The notes under the pieces were generated by a model. The model was not told where the DNA came from. It worked only from the letters and a program-made list of their open reading frames with translations, and did not search any database. This document shows positions 1 through 8,685 of a stretch of 64,000 nt of DNA, piece by piece (positions within the stretch are counted from its first letter, which is position 1; each line of letters opens with the position of its first letter). The position numbers were made by a program, and so were the translations under genes. Source of the stretch: GCA-2728135 sp002728135 (GTDB lineage: Bacteria; Pseudomonadota; Alphaproteobacteria; UBA828). Where the stretch lies: assembly GCA_963997635.1 (NCBI GenBank), contig CAXEND010000003.1, forward strand, positions 1-64,000, given 5' to 3'.

Positions 1-108
1 CGGTTCCAGAACCAGAGCCTGCACCAGAGCCAGAACCGGTTCCAGAACCAGAGCCTGCACCAGAGCCAGAACCGGTTCCAGAACCAGAGCCGGTTCCAGA
101 ACCAGAGC
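1..108. repeat. 18/36-bp tandem repeat coding the TolA Pro-Glu stalk
   Basis: Two exact 36-bp units lie at 1-36 and 37-72. Each has two diverged 18-bp halves encoding VPEPEP and APEPEP. Two further identical 18-bp half-units follow at 73-90 and 91-108. The array probably continues upstream of the window. The identity at the DNA level indicates recent slippage or expansion inside the coding frame; every unit is a multiple of 3, so the frame is kept. Confidence 0.95.
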
Positions 109-755
109 CTGCCCAGAAATTAAAGGTTGTACCTAAACCAGCCCCTGATGTTGATCGGCCGGAAAATAAAGAAAACAATGAATCAACTCCTCTTCCTCAA
201 TTTAGACCTAAGCCAAAGTTTGAAGATATGTTAGAAAACTTAGCTGCGGAGAACGATGATAAAAACCCACAAATAAAGATTAAAAATAAAGAACCACAAA
301 AAGAAACTGATGATTTTGACAGTATTCTAGATTCATTTACTGATAGGTCGGAACCAAGTCAGTCAATTGAAAGTAATAATACCCCATCAGTAAGAGTTTT
401 TGGTGGTAAAGAAATCGAGGCCTTCGTAGCTTTACTCCAATCACAGGTAGAGAGTAATTGGAATGCTGTTCTTGGGGCTGGTCATGGGGGTACAAAAATC
501 TCAGTTAAAGTCCAATTTAAGCCAAATGGAGAAATTGTGAGAATTAAACCAATTAAAGAGTATTCAAGATATAAAGATGTGGGTGGTTCATCACAACTGA
601 AGGCTACAAATGATCCAGATGTTATAATGGCTAATTTGAATGATAATGTTAAGGCTGCGTTGTTTGCAGCAAGCCCAATCAAGGGGCTGGAAAAATTTTT
701 AGATTTTTATAATGAGTGGAGAAACATAGAATTTATGTTTACAATTCCTGATTAA
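3..755 (+). CDS. tolA: TolA, C-terminal part (5' end outside window)
   Basis: The frame is open from the window edge, so the N-terminal membrane anchor is missing and 250 residues are visible. The first ~36 residues are a Pro/Glu-rich repeat of VPEPEP/APEPEP hexapeptides. A charged linker follows, then a compact C-terminal domain (last ~110 residues) with the TolA/TonB-C pattern: 'VESNW', an alternating beta-strand stretch 'KISVKVQF' and a terminal 'EFMFTIPD'. TolA spans the periplasm and links the inner-membrane TolQR motor to TolB/Pal during envelope constriction. The call rests mainly on position just before tolB, pal and cpoB, the canonical order. Known TolA stalks are often Ala/Lys-rich helices; a PEP-type stalk is more TonB-like, but TonB in this position is unlikely. 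Confidence 0.85.
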   Translation, partial: VPEPEPAPEPEPVPEPEPAPEPEPVPEPEPVPEPEPAQKLKVVPKPAPDVDRPENKENNESTPLPQFRPKPKFEDMLENLAAENDDKNPQIKIKNKEPQKETDDFDSILDSFTDRSEPSQSIESNNTPSVRVFGGKEIEAFVALLQSQVESNWNAVLGAGHGGTKISVKVQFKPNGEIVRIKPIKEYSRYKDVGGSSQLKATNDPDVIMANLNDNVKAALFAASPIKGLEKFLDFYNEWRNIEFMFTIPD

Positions 756-799
756 TGTATGCTTGGGTGTCAAATAGGTTGATGCATGTGAGGTGAAAT

Positions 800-2203
800 A
801 TGCAAATAACTCTTTATAGACCATCGATAATTTCATATACCCAAATATGGAAGCTAATACTGTCTGACTATTTTAAATGGGTTCTGTTAATAATATTTTT
901 CTCACTTTTGAGTGGAATTTTTATTAATTCTGCAAGGGCAGACCTAACGGTTGAAATTACACGGGGAAAATACGAGCCATTTCCTATTGCTTTACCAGAC
1001 TTTATTGGTGAAACAAAAGATGAAAAGGCCATGGGAAAAGAAATTAGTGCAATTATCACTAAGAATCTTGAATCATCTCGTTTGTTTAAATCTATTGACC
1101 CTAGAGCATTTATAGAAAATATAACGTCTATTTCATTAACTCAACCAAAGTTTGCTGACTGGCGGCTTATTAATGCAAAACATCTGGTTACTGGAAGAGT
1201 AATACTAGGACCAGAGGAGAGACTTTCAGTAGAGTTTAGGGTCTGGGATACTCTCGGTGAGATGGCGACTGAAGGATACCGTTTTAGTGCTACTAATAAT
1301 CAATACAAAACACTGCGTAGATTGGCACATATTATATCTGATAAAATTTATACGCAATTGACAGCAGAGCCAAAGGGTTATTTTGATTCTCGAATTGTTT
1401 ATGTTGCTGAAAGTGGTCCTCTTGATAAGAGAATCAAAAAACTTATGATCATGGATCAAGATAGTAGAAATTTTGAAGAATTAACTGATGGGAAATATCT
1501 AGCTCTTACTCCTAGATTCTCTCCTAAACCAGATGTAATTACCTATTTATCATTTGAAAAGGGTGCGCCGAGAGTTTACCTCAAAAATTTGCGTACTGAC
1601 GTAAAAGAAATCCTTGGTAAATTCAAGGGTATGACATTTGCTCCTAGATTCTCCCCAGATGGAGACTCGGTGATTTTAACCTATGCACGAGATGGAAATT
1701 CAGAGTTGTATGAAATGAATATTTTAACAGGAAAAATCAAGCAACTTACTAATAATAGTGCTATTGATACAGCACCATCATATTCACCAGATGGCAAATA
1801 TATAACTTTTGAGTCAGATAGGGGCGGAAGTCAGCAAATTTATGTAATGAAACGTGATGGAAGTGAAACTAAACGTATCACTTTTGGTAAAGGTAGGTAT
1901 GGTACACCAGTATGGTCCCCTAGAGGCGATTTGATTGCTTTTACCAAGCAGCTAAGGGGACAGTTTGCAATTGGTGTTATCAAACCAAGTGGGGAGGGAG
2001 AAAGAATATTAATCAGAGACTATCTTGTTGAGAGTCCAACATGGGCACCAAATGGAAGAGTAATAATGTTCATGCGCCAAAGTTCTCGTGATCCTGAGTC
2101 AGCAGAGCTATGGACTCTTGATATAGCGATAGGAATGCCTCGTTTGGTTCCAACTCCAACTGCGGCATCTGATCCAGCTTGGTCTCCATTACTTACACAA
2201 TAA
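800..2203 (+). CDS. tolB: Tol-Pal system protein TolB
   Basis: Periplasmic beta-propeller that binds Pal and TolA in the Tol-Pal envelope-constriction system. The product is 467 residues, slightly long because of the N-terminus. A basic/hydrophobic signal region runs to about residue 48 with a likely cleavage after 'ARA'. The TolB N-terminal alpha/beta domain follows (~50-180), then a PD40 six-bladed propeller showing repeated 'FSPDG', 'YSPDG', 'WSPRG', 'WAPNG' and 'WSP' blade motifs (~230-465). A Shine-Dalgarno-like AGGTGA lies 4 nt before the ATG, which supports this start. It sits 44 nt after tolA. Confidence 0.97.
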   Translation: MQITLYRPSIISYTQIWKLILSDYFKWVLLIIFFSLLSGIFINSARADLTVEITRGKYEPFPIALPDFIGETKDEKAMGKEISAIITKNLESSRLFKSIDPRAFIENITSISLTQPKFADWRLINAKHLVTGRVILGPEERLSVEFRVWDTLGEMATEGYRFSATNNQYKTLRRLAHIISDKIYTQLTAEPKGYFDSRIVYVAESGPLDKRIKKLMIMDQDSRNFEELTDGKYLALTPRFSPKPDVITYLSFEKGAPRVYLKNLRTDVKEILGKFKGMTFAPRFSPDGDSVILTYARDGNSELYEMNILTGKIKQLTNNSAIDTAPSYSPDGKYITFESDRGGSQQIYVMKRDGSETKRITFGKGRYGTPVWSPRGDLIAFTKQLRGQFAIGVIKPSGEGERILIRDYLVESPTWAPNGRVIMFMRQSSRDPESAELWTLDIAIGMPRLVPTPTAASDPAWSPLLTQ

Positions 2204-2313
2204 TATTTAATTATTTTTTTTGGATTAAAACTGTATATTTGAAGTCAATTAAAAAAACATAATAGTTTGGCACCCTAAGATGGGTTAATAAGATAATATA
2301 TCTAGGAGGAATT

Positions 2314-2895
2314 ATGATTTTAAATTTAAAGGTATTTGCCCCAGTGGCTGCTGTGGTTCTGCTTGTTGCAGCTTGTCAAAGCGTGCCAGACTCAGAGCTT
2401 GAATCAAACTCTGTCGGATCTGATTTATCAGATAGCGTAGCAACAAGTAGTACTTCAGATTCAGATATCGATACAGATAGTATTGACTCAGGGTCTTTAG
2501 AATCTGAGATTGAAGTAGTTGATCCTTCCGCGCCAATTCCTGGCACACAAGAGGACTTGGTTCAAAATGTTGGAGACAGGGTATTTTTTGGACTTGATAG
2601 TGCCACACTGTCGCCGCAATCTCGTAGTGTATTAGACAAACAAGCTAAGTGGTTAAAATTATTCCCAGACGTTTCAATAACAATAGAGGGTCACTGTGAT
2701 GAACGTGGGACAAGAGAATATAACCTTGCACTCGGTGAACAAAGAGCATCAGCAGTTCGGAGTTATCTGATAGCACTAGGTGTTGAAGCTCAAAGGCTTA
2801 ATACAATTAGTTATGGTAAGGAACGTCCTTATGCATTAGGTCATGATGAGGAATCTTGGAAGTCAAATCGTCGTTCCGTTAGCGTAATTAACTAG
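2314..2895 (+). CDS. pal: Peptidoglycan-associated lipoprotein Pal
   Basis: Outer-membrane lipoprotein that anchors the outer membrane to peptidoglycan and binds TolB. The 193-residue product has a lipobox 'LVAAC' with the lipidated Cys at residue 21. A Ser/Asp-rich acidic linker (~24-75) follows, then an OmpA-type peptidoglycan-binding domain (~85-193) with 'TIEGHCDERGT' and the closing 'SNRRSVSVI'. The linker has many S/D/E residues and is longer than usual. A strong AGGAGG ribosome-binding site lies just upstream of the ATG. About 110 nt separate it from tolB, so it may also have its own promoter. Confidence 0.97.
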   Translation: MILNLKVFAPVAAVVLLVAACQSVPDSELESNSVGSDLSDSVATSSTSDSDIDTDSIDSGSLESEIEVVDPSAPIPGTQEDLVQNVGDRVFFGLDSATLSPQSRSVLDKQAKWLKLFPDVSITIEGHCDERGTREYNLALGEQRASAVRSYLIALGVEAQRLNTISYGKERPYALGHDEESWKSNRRSVSVIN

Positions 2896-2924
2896 ATGAA
2901 GTTAAAATAGGGATACGTGGCATT

Positions 2925-4034
2925 ATGGTCACAAAGATGTTAGTTAAAAAACTTTTCAAATGTGGATTCTTGCTTCAATTTAATACAAGAACATTGGGTT
3001 TTTCTGCTGTAGTTCTAGCTTTGATAACCTTTAGTGATCCAGTCAGAGCTGATACCGATATTCAATCGTTAAGGAATCAGATTGAAACTTTAGGCCAACA
3101 ACTTGCAACCACCAGAGCGGAGATGCAAGATGTTCAGCGGATTGTTTATTCTGAGTCTTTAGGAAAAGAAGGCCTAAGTAATATTATTCCTGCACCAGAT
3201 TCTGATCCTACCTCTAAAGCTACTAATAGACTTGCTATTTTGGAGACTCATGTAGACGAATATGATTTAAGGTTAAGGCAAGCAAATGGGAAGTTTGATG
3301 AGCTTAGTAATAAAATAGAGCGTATTTCATCCAGAATCGAAAAACTAATAGATGACGTAGATTTTCGACTAGCAACCCTTGAGACTGCTATATCTGAGAA
3401 CACAAATTCTAATAGCGAGGGATTATCTGGGAATTTATCTGAGTCTGTTCCAAATATTTTAACTGATCAGGAAAATGAAACAAAAATAGAATCAAACTCT
3501 GGAACTATTGAAACAAATGTTGGCGAAGGGTATGAACCTTCGGAAGAACCAAAAGTTCTTGGCACGCTAAGAGTGAATGATGCAGGAAAAGAAGATCAGC
3601 AACGTCAAGAGACATTTGTATCTATTGAACCTTCTTCAACTTCACAAGAAAGTCCAGAAGAACAATATGCTCATGCAATGTCGTTGATGCAAGATGATGA
3701 CTGGGAAAATGCAGGTTTAGCATTGAAAAAATTTGTTACTGATAATCAAAACCATCATCTTGCACAAAATGCTGCTTATTGGCAGGGAGAATCCTTTTAT
3801 GCAAGAAAACAATTCGAAGATGCAGCACGATTGTATGCACTTAATTTTAAGAGATACCCCAAAGGTAAAAAAGCTCCAGACAACTTGCTCAAATTAGGCT
3901 TTTCTTTGTTAGCTTTAAAACGTATGCCTGAAGCTTGTCAAACCTTTGACAAGCTTCAGCAAGACTTCCCACAGGTGAGAAATAGCATTACAAATGCAGT
4001 TAATCTTGGAAGAACAAAAGCCAGATGTAACTAA
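2925..4034 (+). CDS. cpoB: Cell division coordinator CpoB (YbgF)
   Basis: Periplasmic Tol-associated protein that coordinates peptidoglycan synthesis with outer-membrane constriction. The 369-residue product has an N-terminal signal region ending near 'VRAD' (~residue 43). A coiled-coil segment (~45-155) follows, then a low-complexity Ser/Glu linker, and a C-terminal TPR block (~245-365) with 'AYWQGESFYARKQFEDAA' and 'PDNLLKLGFSLLALKR'. This matches the YbgF architecture. It is 29 nt from pal. A 32-bp near-perfect palindrome lies in the coding sequence ~75 nt before the stop (listed separately). Confidence 0.93.
   Translation: MVTKMLVKKLFKCGFLLQFNTRTLGFSAVVLALITFSDPVRADTDIQSLRNQIETLGQQLATTRAEMQDVQRIVYSESLGKEGLSNIIPAPDSDPTSKATNRLAILETHVDEYDLRLRQANGKFDELSNKIERISSRIEKLIDDVDFRLATLETAISENTNSNSEGLSGNLSESVPNILTDQENETKIESNSGTIETNVGEGYEPSEEPKVLGTLRVNDAGKEDQQRQETFVSIEPSSTSQESPEEQYAHAMSLMQDDDWENAGLALKKFVTDNQNHHLAQNAAYWQGESFYARKQFEDAARLYALNFKRYPKGKKAPDNLLKLGFSLLALKRMPEACQTFDKLQQDFPQVRNSITNAVNLGRTKARCN
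3928..3959. repeat. 32-bp palindrome (15-bp perfect arms) inside cpoB
   Basis: Arms at 3928-3942 and 3945-3959 are exact reverse complements over 15 bases, separated by CC. Each arm carries an AAGCTT core flanked by CTG/TGTCAAA and its complement. In RNA this would be a very stable hairpin with a minimal loop. It lies inside the last TPR of cpoB, and no T-run follows, so it is not a typical terminator. Confidence 0.9.
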
Positions 4035-4060
4035 TATTTTCTTCGTAGAATACATTAATA

Positions 4061-5458
4061 ATGGGTGAATATGTGATTAAGATAGAAACTAGCTCTCTAG
4101 GGTCTTCAGGACAACCCATATCAATTTCTAGATTTTCTAAATTAATGGAAACTATTGGGCCATTTGAGGCGTCACCAAATATTGCAGTGGGGGTTTCAGG
4201 GGGACCAGATAGCTTGGCACTTGCTATTTTGTTAAACCGTTGGGTAAAAGCAAGAAACGGTAAGGCTTTTGCTTTGACAGTAGACCATGGGTTAAGACCT
4301 GAAAGTACGCTGGAAGCAAGACAAGTTAGAGAATGGCTTAAATCACTCGCTATGTCTCATCGTATACTATGTTGGAATGACTCCCCTAAGAATGGTGTAA
4401 GGATTCAAGAAGCAGCACGTCTTGCAAGGCTGAGACTTATGGGTGATTGGTGTAGAGATAATGATATTATACATTTATTGATGGCTCATCACCAAGAGGA
4501 TCAATCTGATACATTTCTTAAAAGGCTTGCCTCAGGAAGTGGAGTTGATGGTTTGGCCGCGATGCCAAAGAGTAGGGTTCTCTCATCTAATGAGGGCAAA
4601 GGAGTAAGGTTATTAAGACCTTTGTTAAATACAACTGCTAATGACTTATCTGCTACATTGGAGTCTGTTTCACAGCCTTGGATCTCTGATCCATCAAACT
4701 ATGACTTACGTTTTTCTCGAGTAAGGCTTAATGCTTCAAGAAAGATTCTAGAAAAAGAAGGCCTTTCACCAAAGAGATTAACCCAGCTCTCAGCTAGAGC
4801 AGGGCGCGATCGTGCAACACTTGATATTCTTGTCTCACATTTTCTCGCAGATAATACTGTTTTTTCATCATTAGGGTACATTTTACTCGCAGGCTATCCT
4901 TGGAAAGGTATTTATGAATCAGTATTAATCAGGGCATTTAGTAGGTTGATTTCTACTTTCTCTGGGGCAAGCAAACCTCCCAGATTAAGGAAGGTGGAGG
5001 AACTTGTTACAAGAATTGGTTCTCAAAAAGTTTTTTCTTCCATAACATTAGGGGGATGCCGTTTTGTTTGGAAAAATAAGCAAGAATCTATCTTAGTTAC
5101 ACGGGAATCAGGAAGGATAAAAGATTTTCTTAAGATTACTCCTGGTGAGGTTGTGTATTGGGATGGAAGATTTTTGGTTGGGTTAGAAGATTCTTCAAAT
5201 GAAGAGGGTATTGTTAGGAGATTAACGCAACAAGATGTTGCCAATGTTCGCCGTCTTAGTCAAAATACAGATAATTACAGGTATTTTGAAAATATTCCGG
5301 CTTCAGCAAAATTTGGTTTGCCTATTATAGAGGGGCTTGACGGTAGCATAATAATTCCCCACTTAAAGAATATAACATATAAAACAAGAAGTTGGGCTAT
5401 CTTCGCACCGTCAATACCATTATGTGAAAAAGCCTTTGATAGAGTTGAAAATAATTAA
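4061..5458 (+). CDS. tilS: tRNA(Ile)-lysidine synthase TilS
   Basis: Ligates lysine to the wobble C34 of tRNA-Ile(CAU) so that it reads AUA codons. The 465-residue product carries the N-type ATP pyrophosphatase loop 'SGGPDS' at residues 46-51. 'TVDHGLRPES' and 'AHHQEDQSDTFLKRLASGSG' follow, which are hallmark TilS segments, as are 'RPLL' and the 'WISDPSNYD' region. A variable C-terminal domain occupies ~300-465. Placement between cpoB and ftsH is the standard alphaproteobacterial order. The first ~30 residues look non-conserved, so a downstream start is possible. Confidence 0.95.
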   Translation: MGEYVIKIETSSLGSSGQPISISRFSKLMETIGPFEASPNIAVGVSGGPDSLALAILLNRWVKARNGKAFALTVDHGLRPESTLEARQVREWLKSLAMSHRILCWNDSPKNGVRIQEAARLARLRLMGDWCRDNDIIHLLMAHHQEDQSDTFLKRLASGSGVDGLAAMPKSRVLSSNEGKGVRLLRPLLNTTANDLSATLESVSQPWISDPSNYDLRFSRVRLNASRKILEKEGLSPKRLTQLSARAGRDRATLDILVSHFLADNTVFSSLGYILLAGYPWKGIYESVLIRAFSRLISTFSGASKPPRLRKVEELVTRIGSQKVFSSITLGGCRFVWKNKQESILVTRESGRIKDFLKITPGEVVYWDGRFLVGLEDSSNEEGIVRRLTQQDVANVRRLSQNTDNYRYFENIPASAKFGLPIIEGLDGSIIIPHLKNITYKTRSWAIFAPSIPLCEKAFDRVENN

Positions 5459-5525
5459 ATTTTACAGTTTAAATAGATTTTTTTTATACATTTATACAAA
5501 CTAAGAGATGTCTTAAGGGTAAAAA

Positions 5526-7472
5526 TTGGGAAGCTTTGGAAAAAATTTAGCACTTTGGGTTATTATTGGCTTATTACTGGTGGCTTTATTCAACCTTTTT
5601 AGGCCTTCTTCCTCTACACCACCAACAAACGAGCTCGCTTTTTCTCAATTTATGGCTGAGGTCGAAGGCGGTCGAGTAACTGACGTTACTATAGAGGGAA
5701 ACTCAATTTCTGGTCACCTTGCTAATAGCGAGCAACCTTTTAGTACCTATGCACCTAATGACCCAGATCTTGTTAGAACATTGCGTGATAACAAAGTAGC
5801 AATTAATGCCAAGCCCGTTACAGAGAGAAGTCCAGGTTTTTTTGATATATTAATAAATTGGTTCCCTATGCTACTTTTGATTGGTGTATGGATATTTTTT
5901 ATGCGCCAAATGCAAGGTGGAGCAGGTCGTGCGATGGGTTTTGGGAAGTCAAAAGCAAAGCTTTTGACAGAAAGAACAGGAAAGATAACCTTTGACGATG
6001 TTGCAGGAATCGATGAAGCTAAGCAGGAGCTTGAAGAAGTAGTAGAGTTTTTGCGAGACCCTCACAAATTTCAGCGTCTTGGAGGTAAAATTCCAAAAGG
6101 TGTATTACTTGTTGGACCACCTGGTACGGGTAAAACTCTTCTTGCTAGAGCTGTTGCTGGCGAAGCTAATGTACCCTTTTTTACAATTTCCGGGTCTGAC
6201 TTTGTTGAAATGTTTGTAGGTGTTGGGGCCAGCCGGGTGCGTGATATGTTTGAGCAAGGTAAAAAAAATGCACCATGTCTCATTTTCATCGATGAAATAG
6301 ACGCAGTTGGGAGACATAGGGGAGCAGGGCTTGGTGGTGGAAATGATGAAAGGGAACAAACACTAAATCAGCTTCTTGTTGAGATGGACGGTTTCGAAGC
6401 AAATGAGGGTGTAATACTTGTAGCCGCAACTAATCGTCCTGATGTTTTAGATCCTGCTCTTTTGCGCCCAGGCAGATTTGATCGACAAGTCGTAGTTCCT
6501 AATCCTGATTTATTAGGACGTGAAAAGATCCTCAAAGTGCATATGAGAAAAGTGCCTCTAGCACCCGATGTTAAACCACGTACTATTGCCAGGGGCACTC
6601 CAGGTTTTTCAGGGGCAGATCTAGCTAATTTAGTTAATGAGGCTGCTCTCTTAGCTGCCCGAAGAGGTAAACGTGTCGTAACAATGAGCGAATTTGAGGA
6701 TGCAAAAGATAAAGTTATGATGGGAGCAGAACGTAGGTCTATGGTTATGACTGATGATGAAAAGCGGCTTACAGCATATCACGAAGCTGGTCATGCACTT
6801 GTAGCAGCTCATCTTGAAGCATCTGACCCAATTCATAAGGCAACCATTATTCCAAGAGGGAGAGCACTAGGCATGGTGGTAAGACTGCCTGAGCAGGATA
6901 GAATTTCGGTAAGCCGTGAGAAATTAATAGCCGATATTTCTGTTGCTATGGGCGGTCGGATAGCAGAAGAAACCATCTTTGGCTACGACAAAGTTACAAG
7001 CGGTGCATCATCGGACATCAAAGCCGCTACCCAATTGGCCCGCAGTATGGTAACACAATTTGGTATGTCTGATGAACTGGGTCCACTTAGCTATGATGAA
7101 AATGAGCAGGAAGTTTTTCTTGGTCATTCAGTTACTCAATCAAAAAATGTTTCTGAGGCAACCGCAGATAAAATAGATGTTGAAGTTAGAAAATTAGTTG
7201 ACCTTTGTTATGATAGTGCAAAAAATATTATTATTAACAATCTGGAACAGCTTCATTGTATTGGTAAAGCTCTTTTAGAGTATGAGTCCTTAACTGGTGA
7301 CGAAATTAGTTCACTATTACGTGGAGAAACAATAGCAAGAATAGAACCAGAGGAAGAGTTAGCCTCCACAGAGCCTTCAAAAAGCCATGGCACTGGAACT
7401 GTTCCGGCCTCGGGTAGTTCTCCTGTAAAAGATGGTGCTGACCTAGAGCCCAATCCGCAGCCTGGTTCTTGA
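5526..7472 (+). CDS. ftsH: ATP-dependent zinc metalloprotease FtsH
   Basis: Membrane-anchored AAA+ protease that degrades misfolded membrane proteins and regulatory substrates. The 648-residue product has two N-terminal membrane segments (~8-24 and ~110-127) flanking a periplasmic domain. Walker A 'GPPGTGKT' is at 197-204, Walker B 'LIFIDEID' at 252-259, the second region of homology around 'NRPDVLDPALLRPGRFDR', and the zinc site 'HEAGH' at 419-423. The start is TTG with an AGGGT Shine-Dalgarno just upstream. The C-terminal tail is Ser/Pro-rich and variable. FtsH length and motifs are complete. Confidence 0.98.
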   Translation: MGSFGKNLALWVIIGLLLVALFNLFRPSSSTPPTNELAFSQFMAEVEGGRVTDVTIEGNSISGHLANSEQPFSTYAPNDPDLVRTLRDNKVAINAKPVTERSPGFFDILINWFPMLLLIGVWIFFMRQMQGGAGRAMGFGKSKAKLLTERTGKITFDDVAGIDEAKQELEEVVEFLRDPHKFQRLGGKIPKGVLLVGPPGTGKTLLARAVAGEANVPFFTISGSDFVEMFVGVGASRVRDMFEQGKKNAPCLIFIDEIDAVGRHRGAGLGGGNDEREQTLNQLLVEMDGFEANEGVILVAATNRPDVLDPALLRPGRFDRQVVVPNPDLLGREKILKVHMRKVPLAPDVKPRTIARGTPGFSGADLANLVNEAALLAARRGKRVVTMSEFEDAKDKVMMGAERRSMVMTDDEKRLTAYHEAGHALVAAHLEASDPIHKATIIPRGRALGMVVRLPEQDRISVSREKLIADISVAMGGRIAEETIFGYDKVTSGASSDIKAATQLARSMVTQFGMSDELGPLSYDENEQEVFLGHSVTQSKNVSEATADKIDVEVRKLVDLCYDSAKNIIINNLEQLHCIGKALLEYESLTGDEISSLLRGETIARIEPEEELASTEPSKSHGTGTVPASGSSPVKDGADLEPNPQPGS

Positions 7473-7481
7473 GCCAATGAA

Positions 7482-8600
7482 TTGGTTAATTTTAATCAGA
7501 TAAATAATATCCCGTCCGGCGAAGTAGGGTGTGATAATCAAATCCTTCCTGATATTGTGAGCCGAGAGTCTAAAATTTATTTACGTCCCCTTAATATTAA
7601 ATTGGATAATGAGCTTTCATGGAGCGCAATAGAGCTAATAGTTCGTGAAGATGCCTCTAAGTTCACACGCTTTAAAACAAATAATTTAGTTTTACAAGAA
7701 TGGGCTAAAAAGCAATCTGGAGAGATTGAAATAAAGGTAAATAAGCTTTTAAAAGCATTAAATAAAACCCGATCTATCCATATTGGTCTATCCTTAGATA
7801 CTCCGATCATAATGGGAATACTTAATGTAACTCCCGATAGCTTTTCTGATGGTGGTAAATTTAGATCACCTCAGGAAGCTATATCTGCTGGTATTAAAAT
7901 GGCAGCCAACGGTGCAACTATTATAGATATTGGTGGAGATAGTACACGTCCAAAATCTTCTCAACCTAGTTTTCGTGATGAAGAATCAAGGATCTTACCT
8001 GTTATAGCAGGAATTGTAAGGGCAGGATTAACTGTATCGGTTGATACTAGAAGATCTGCAATTATGAAGAAAGCTGTTAAAGAAGGTGCCGCTATTCTAA
8101 ATGATGTAAGCTCGTTAAGTGGAAGTAAAGACAGTGAGGAAGTAGTAGCATCTCTTGGTTTACCCATTATATTAACTCATATGCAGGGTGTTCCAGAGAA
8201 TATGCAGGACAATCCATTTTATCATGCAGCTCCGTTTGATATATTTGATTGGTTTGAAAATAAACTTAGGAAATGTGATGCCGCAGGCATATCTCTTGAA
8301 AAAATCATTATCGACCCTGGAATAGGTTTTGGAAAGACACTTAGTCATAATCTTGAAATTCTGAGTAATCTTGCAATTTTTCATGCACTTGGTTGTCATA
8401 TTTGTATAGGGGTTTCACGAAAGGCATTTATAGGTGATTTAACTGGCGAGAAAAATCCAAGAACCAGACTTCCCGGGTCCCTTGCTGCAATTCTTCATTG
8501 TGTCAATGAGGGTGCAAAAATTCTCAGAGTACATGACGTAAAAGAAACAAATCAGAGTCTCTCAGTTTATAATGCTATAAATAGAAGGGGTTTAAAATAA
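7482..8600 (+). CDS. folP: Dihydropteroate synthase FolP
   Basis: Condenses p-aminobenzoate with 6-hydroxymethyl-dihydropterin diphosphate in folate synthesis. The catalytic domain starts at 'GILNVTPDSFSDGG' (112-125). It continues with 'IDIGGDSTRP', 'VSVDTRR', 'NDVSSL', 'ILTHMQG', 'IIDPGIGFGKT' and 'GVSRKAFIG', which together span the whole TIM barrel. The product is 372 residues because of a ~105-residue N-terminal region beginning 'YLRPL', an extension I recall from other alphaproteobacterial FolPs. The TTG start is weak, and an internal start before 'YLRP' cannot be excluded. The gene begins 9 nt after ftsH, suggesting co-transcription. Confidence 0.95.
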   Translation: MVNFNQINNIPSGEVGCDNQILPDIVSRESKIYLRPLNIKLDNELSWSAIELIVREDASKFTRFKTNNLVLQEWAKKQSGEIEIKVNKLLKALNKTRSIHIGLSLDTPIIMGILNVTPDSFSDGGKFRSPQEAISAGIKMAANGATIIDIGGDSTRPKSSQPSFRDEESRILPVIAGIVRAGLTVSVDTRRSAIMKKAVKEGAAILNDVSSLSGSKDSEEVVASLGLPIILTHMQGVPENMQDNPFYHAAPFDIFDWFENKLRKCDAAGISLEKIIIDPGIGFGKTLSHNLEILSNLAIFHALGCHICIGVSRKAFIGDLTGEKNPRTRLPGSLAAILHCVNEGAKILRVHDVKETNQSLSVYNAINRRGLK

Positions 8601-8685
8601 AACTTTGGAAATGAAACATGATAATATTTTTATGCAAAAGAAAACAAATTTCTTTATATGCAAAGAAAGTGAGTGATTGAGTTTG

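Noticed and set aside
1..120. Possible CRISPR-like array at the window start
   Set aside because: The repeats are contiguous without spacers and keep an open reading frame for Pro-Glu repeats in TolA.
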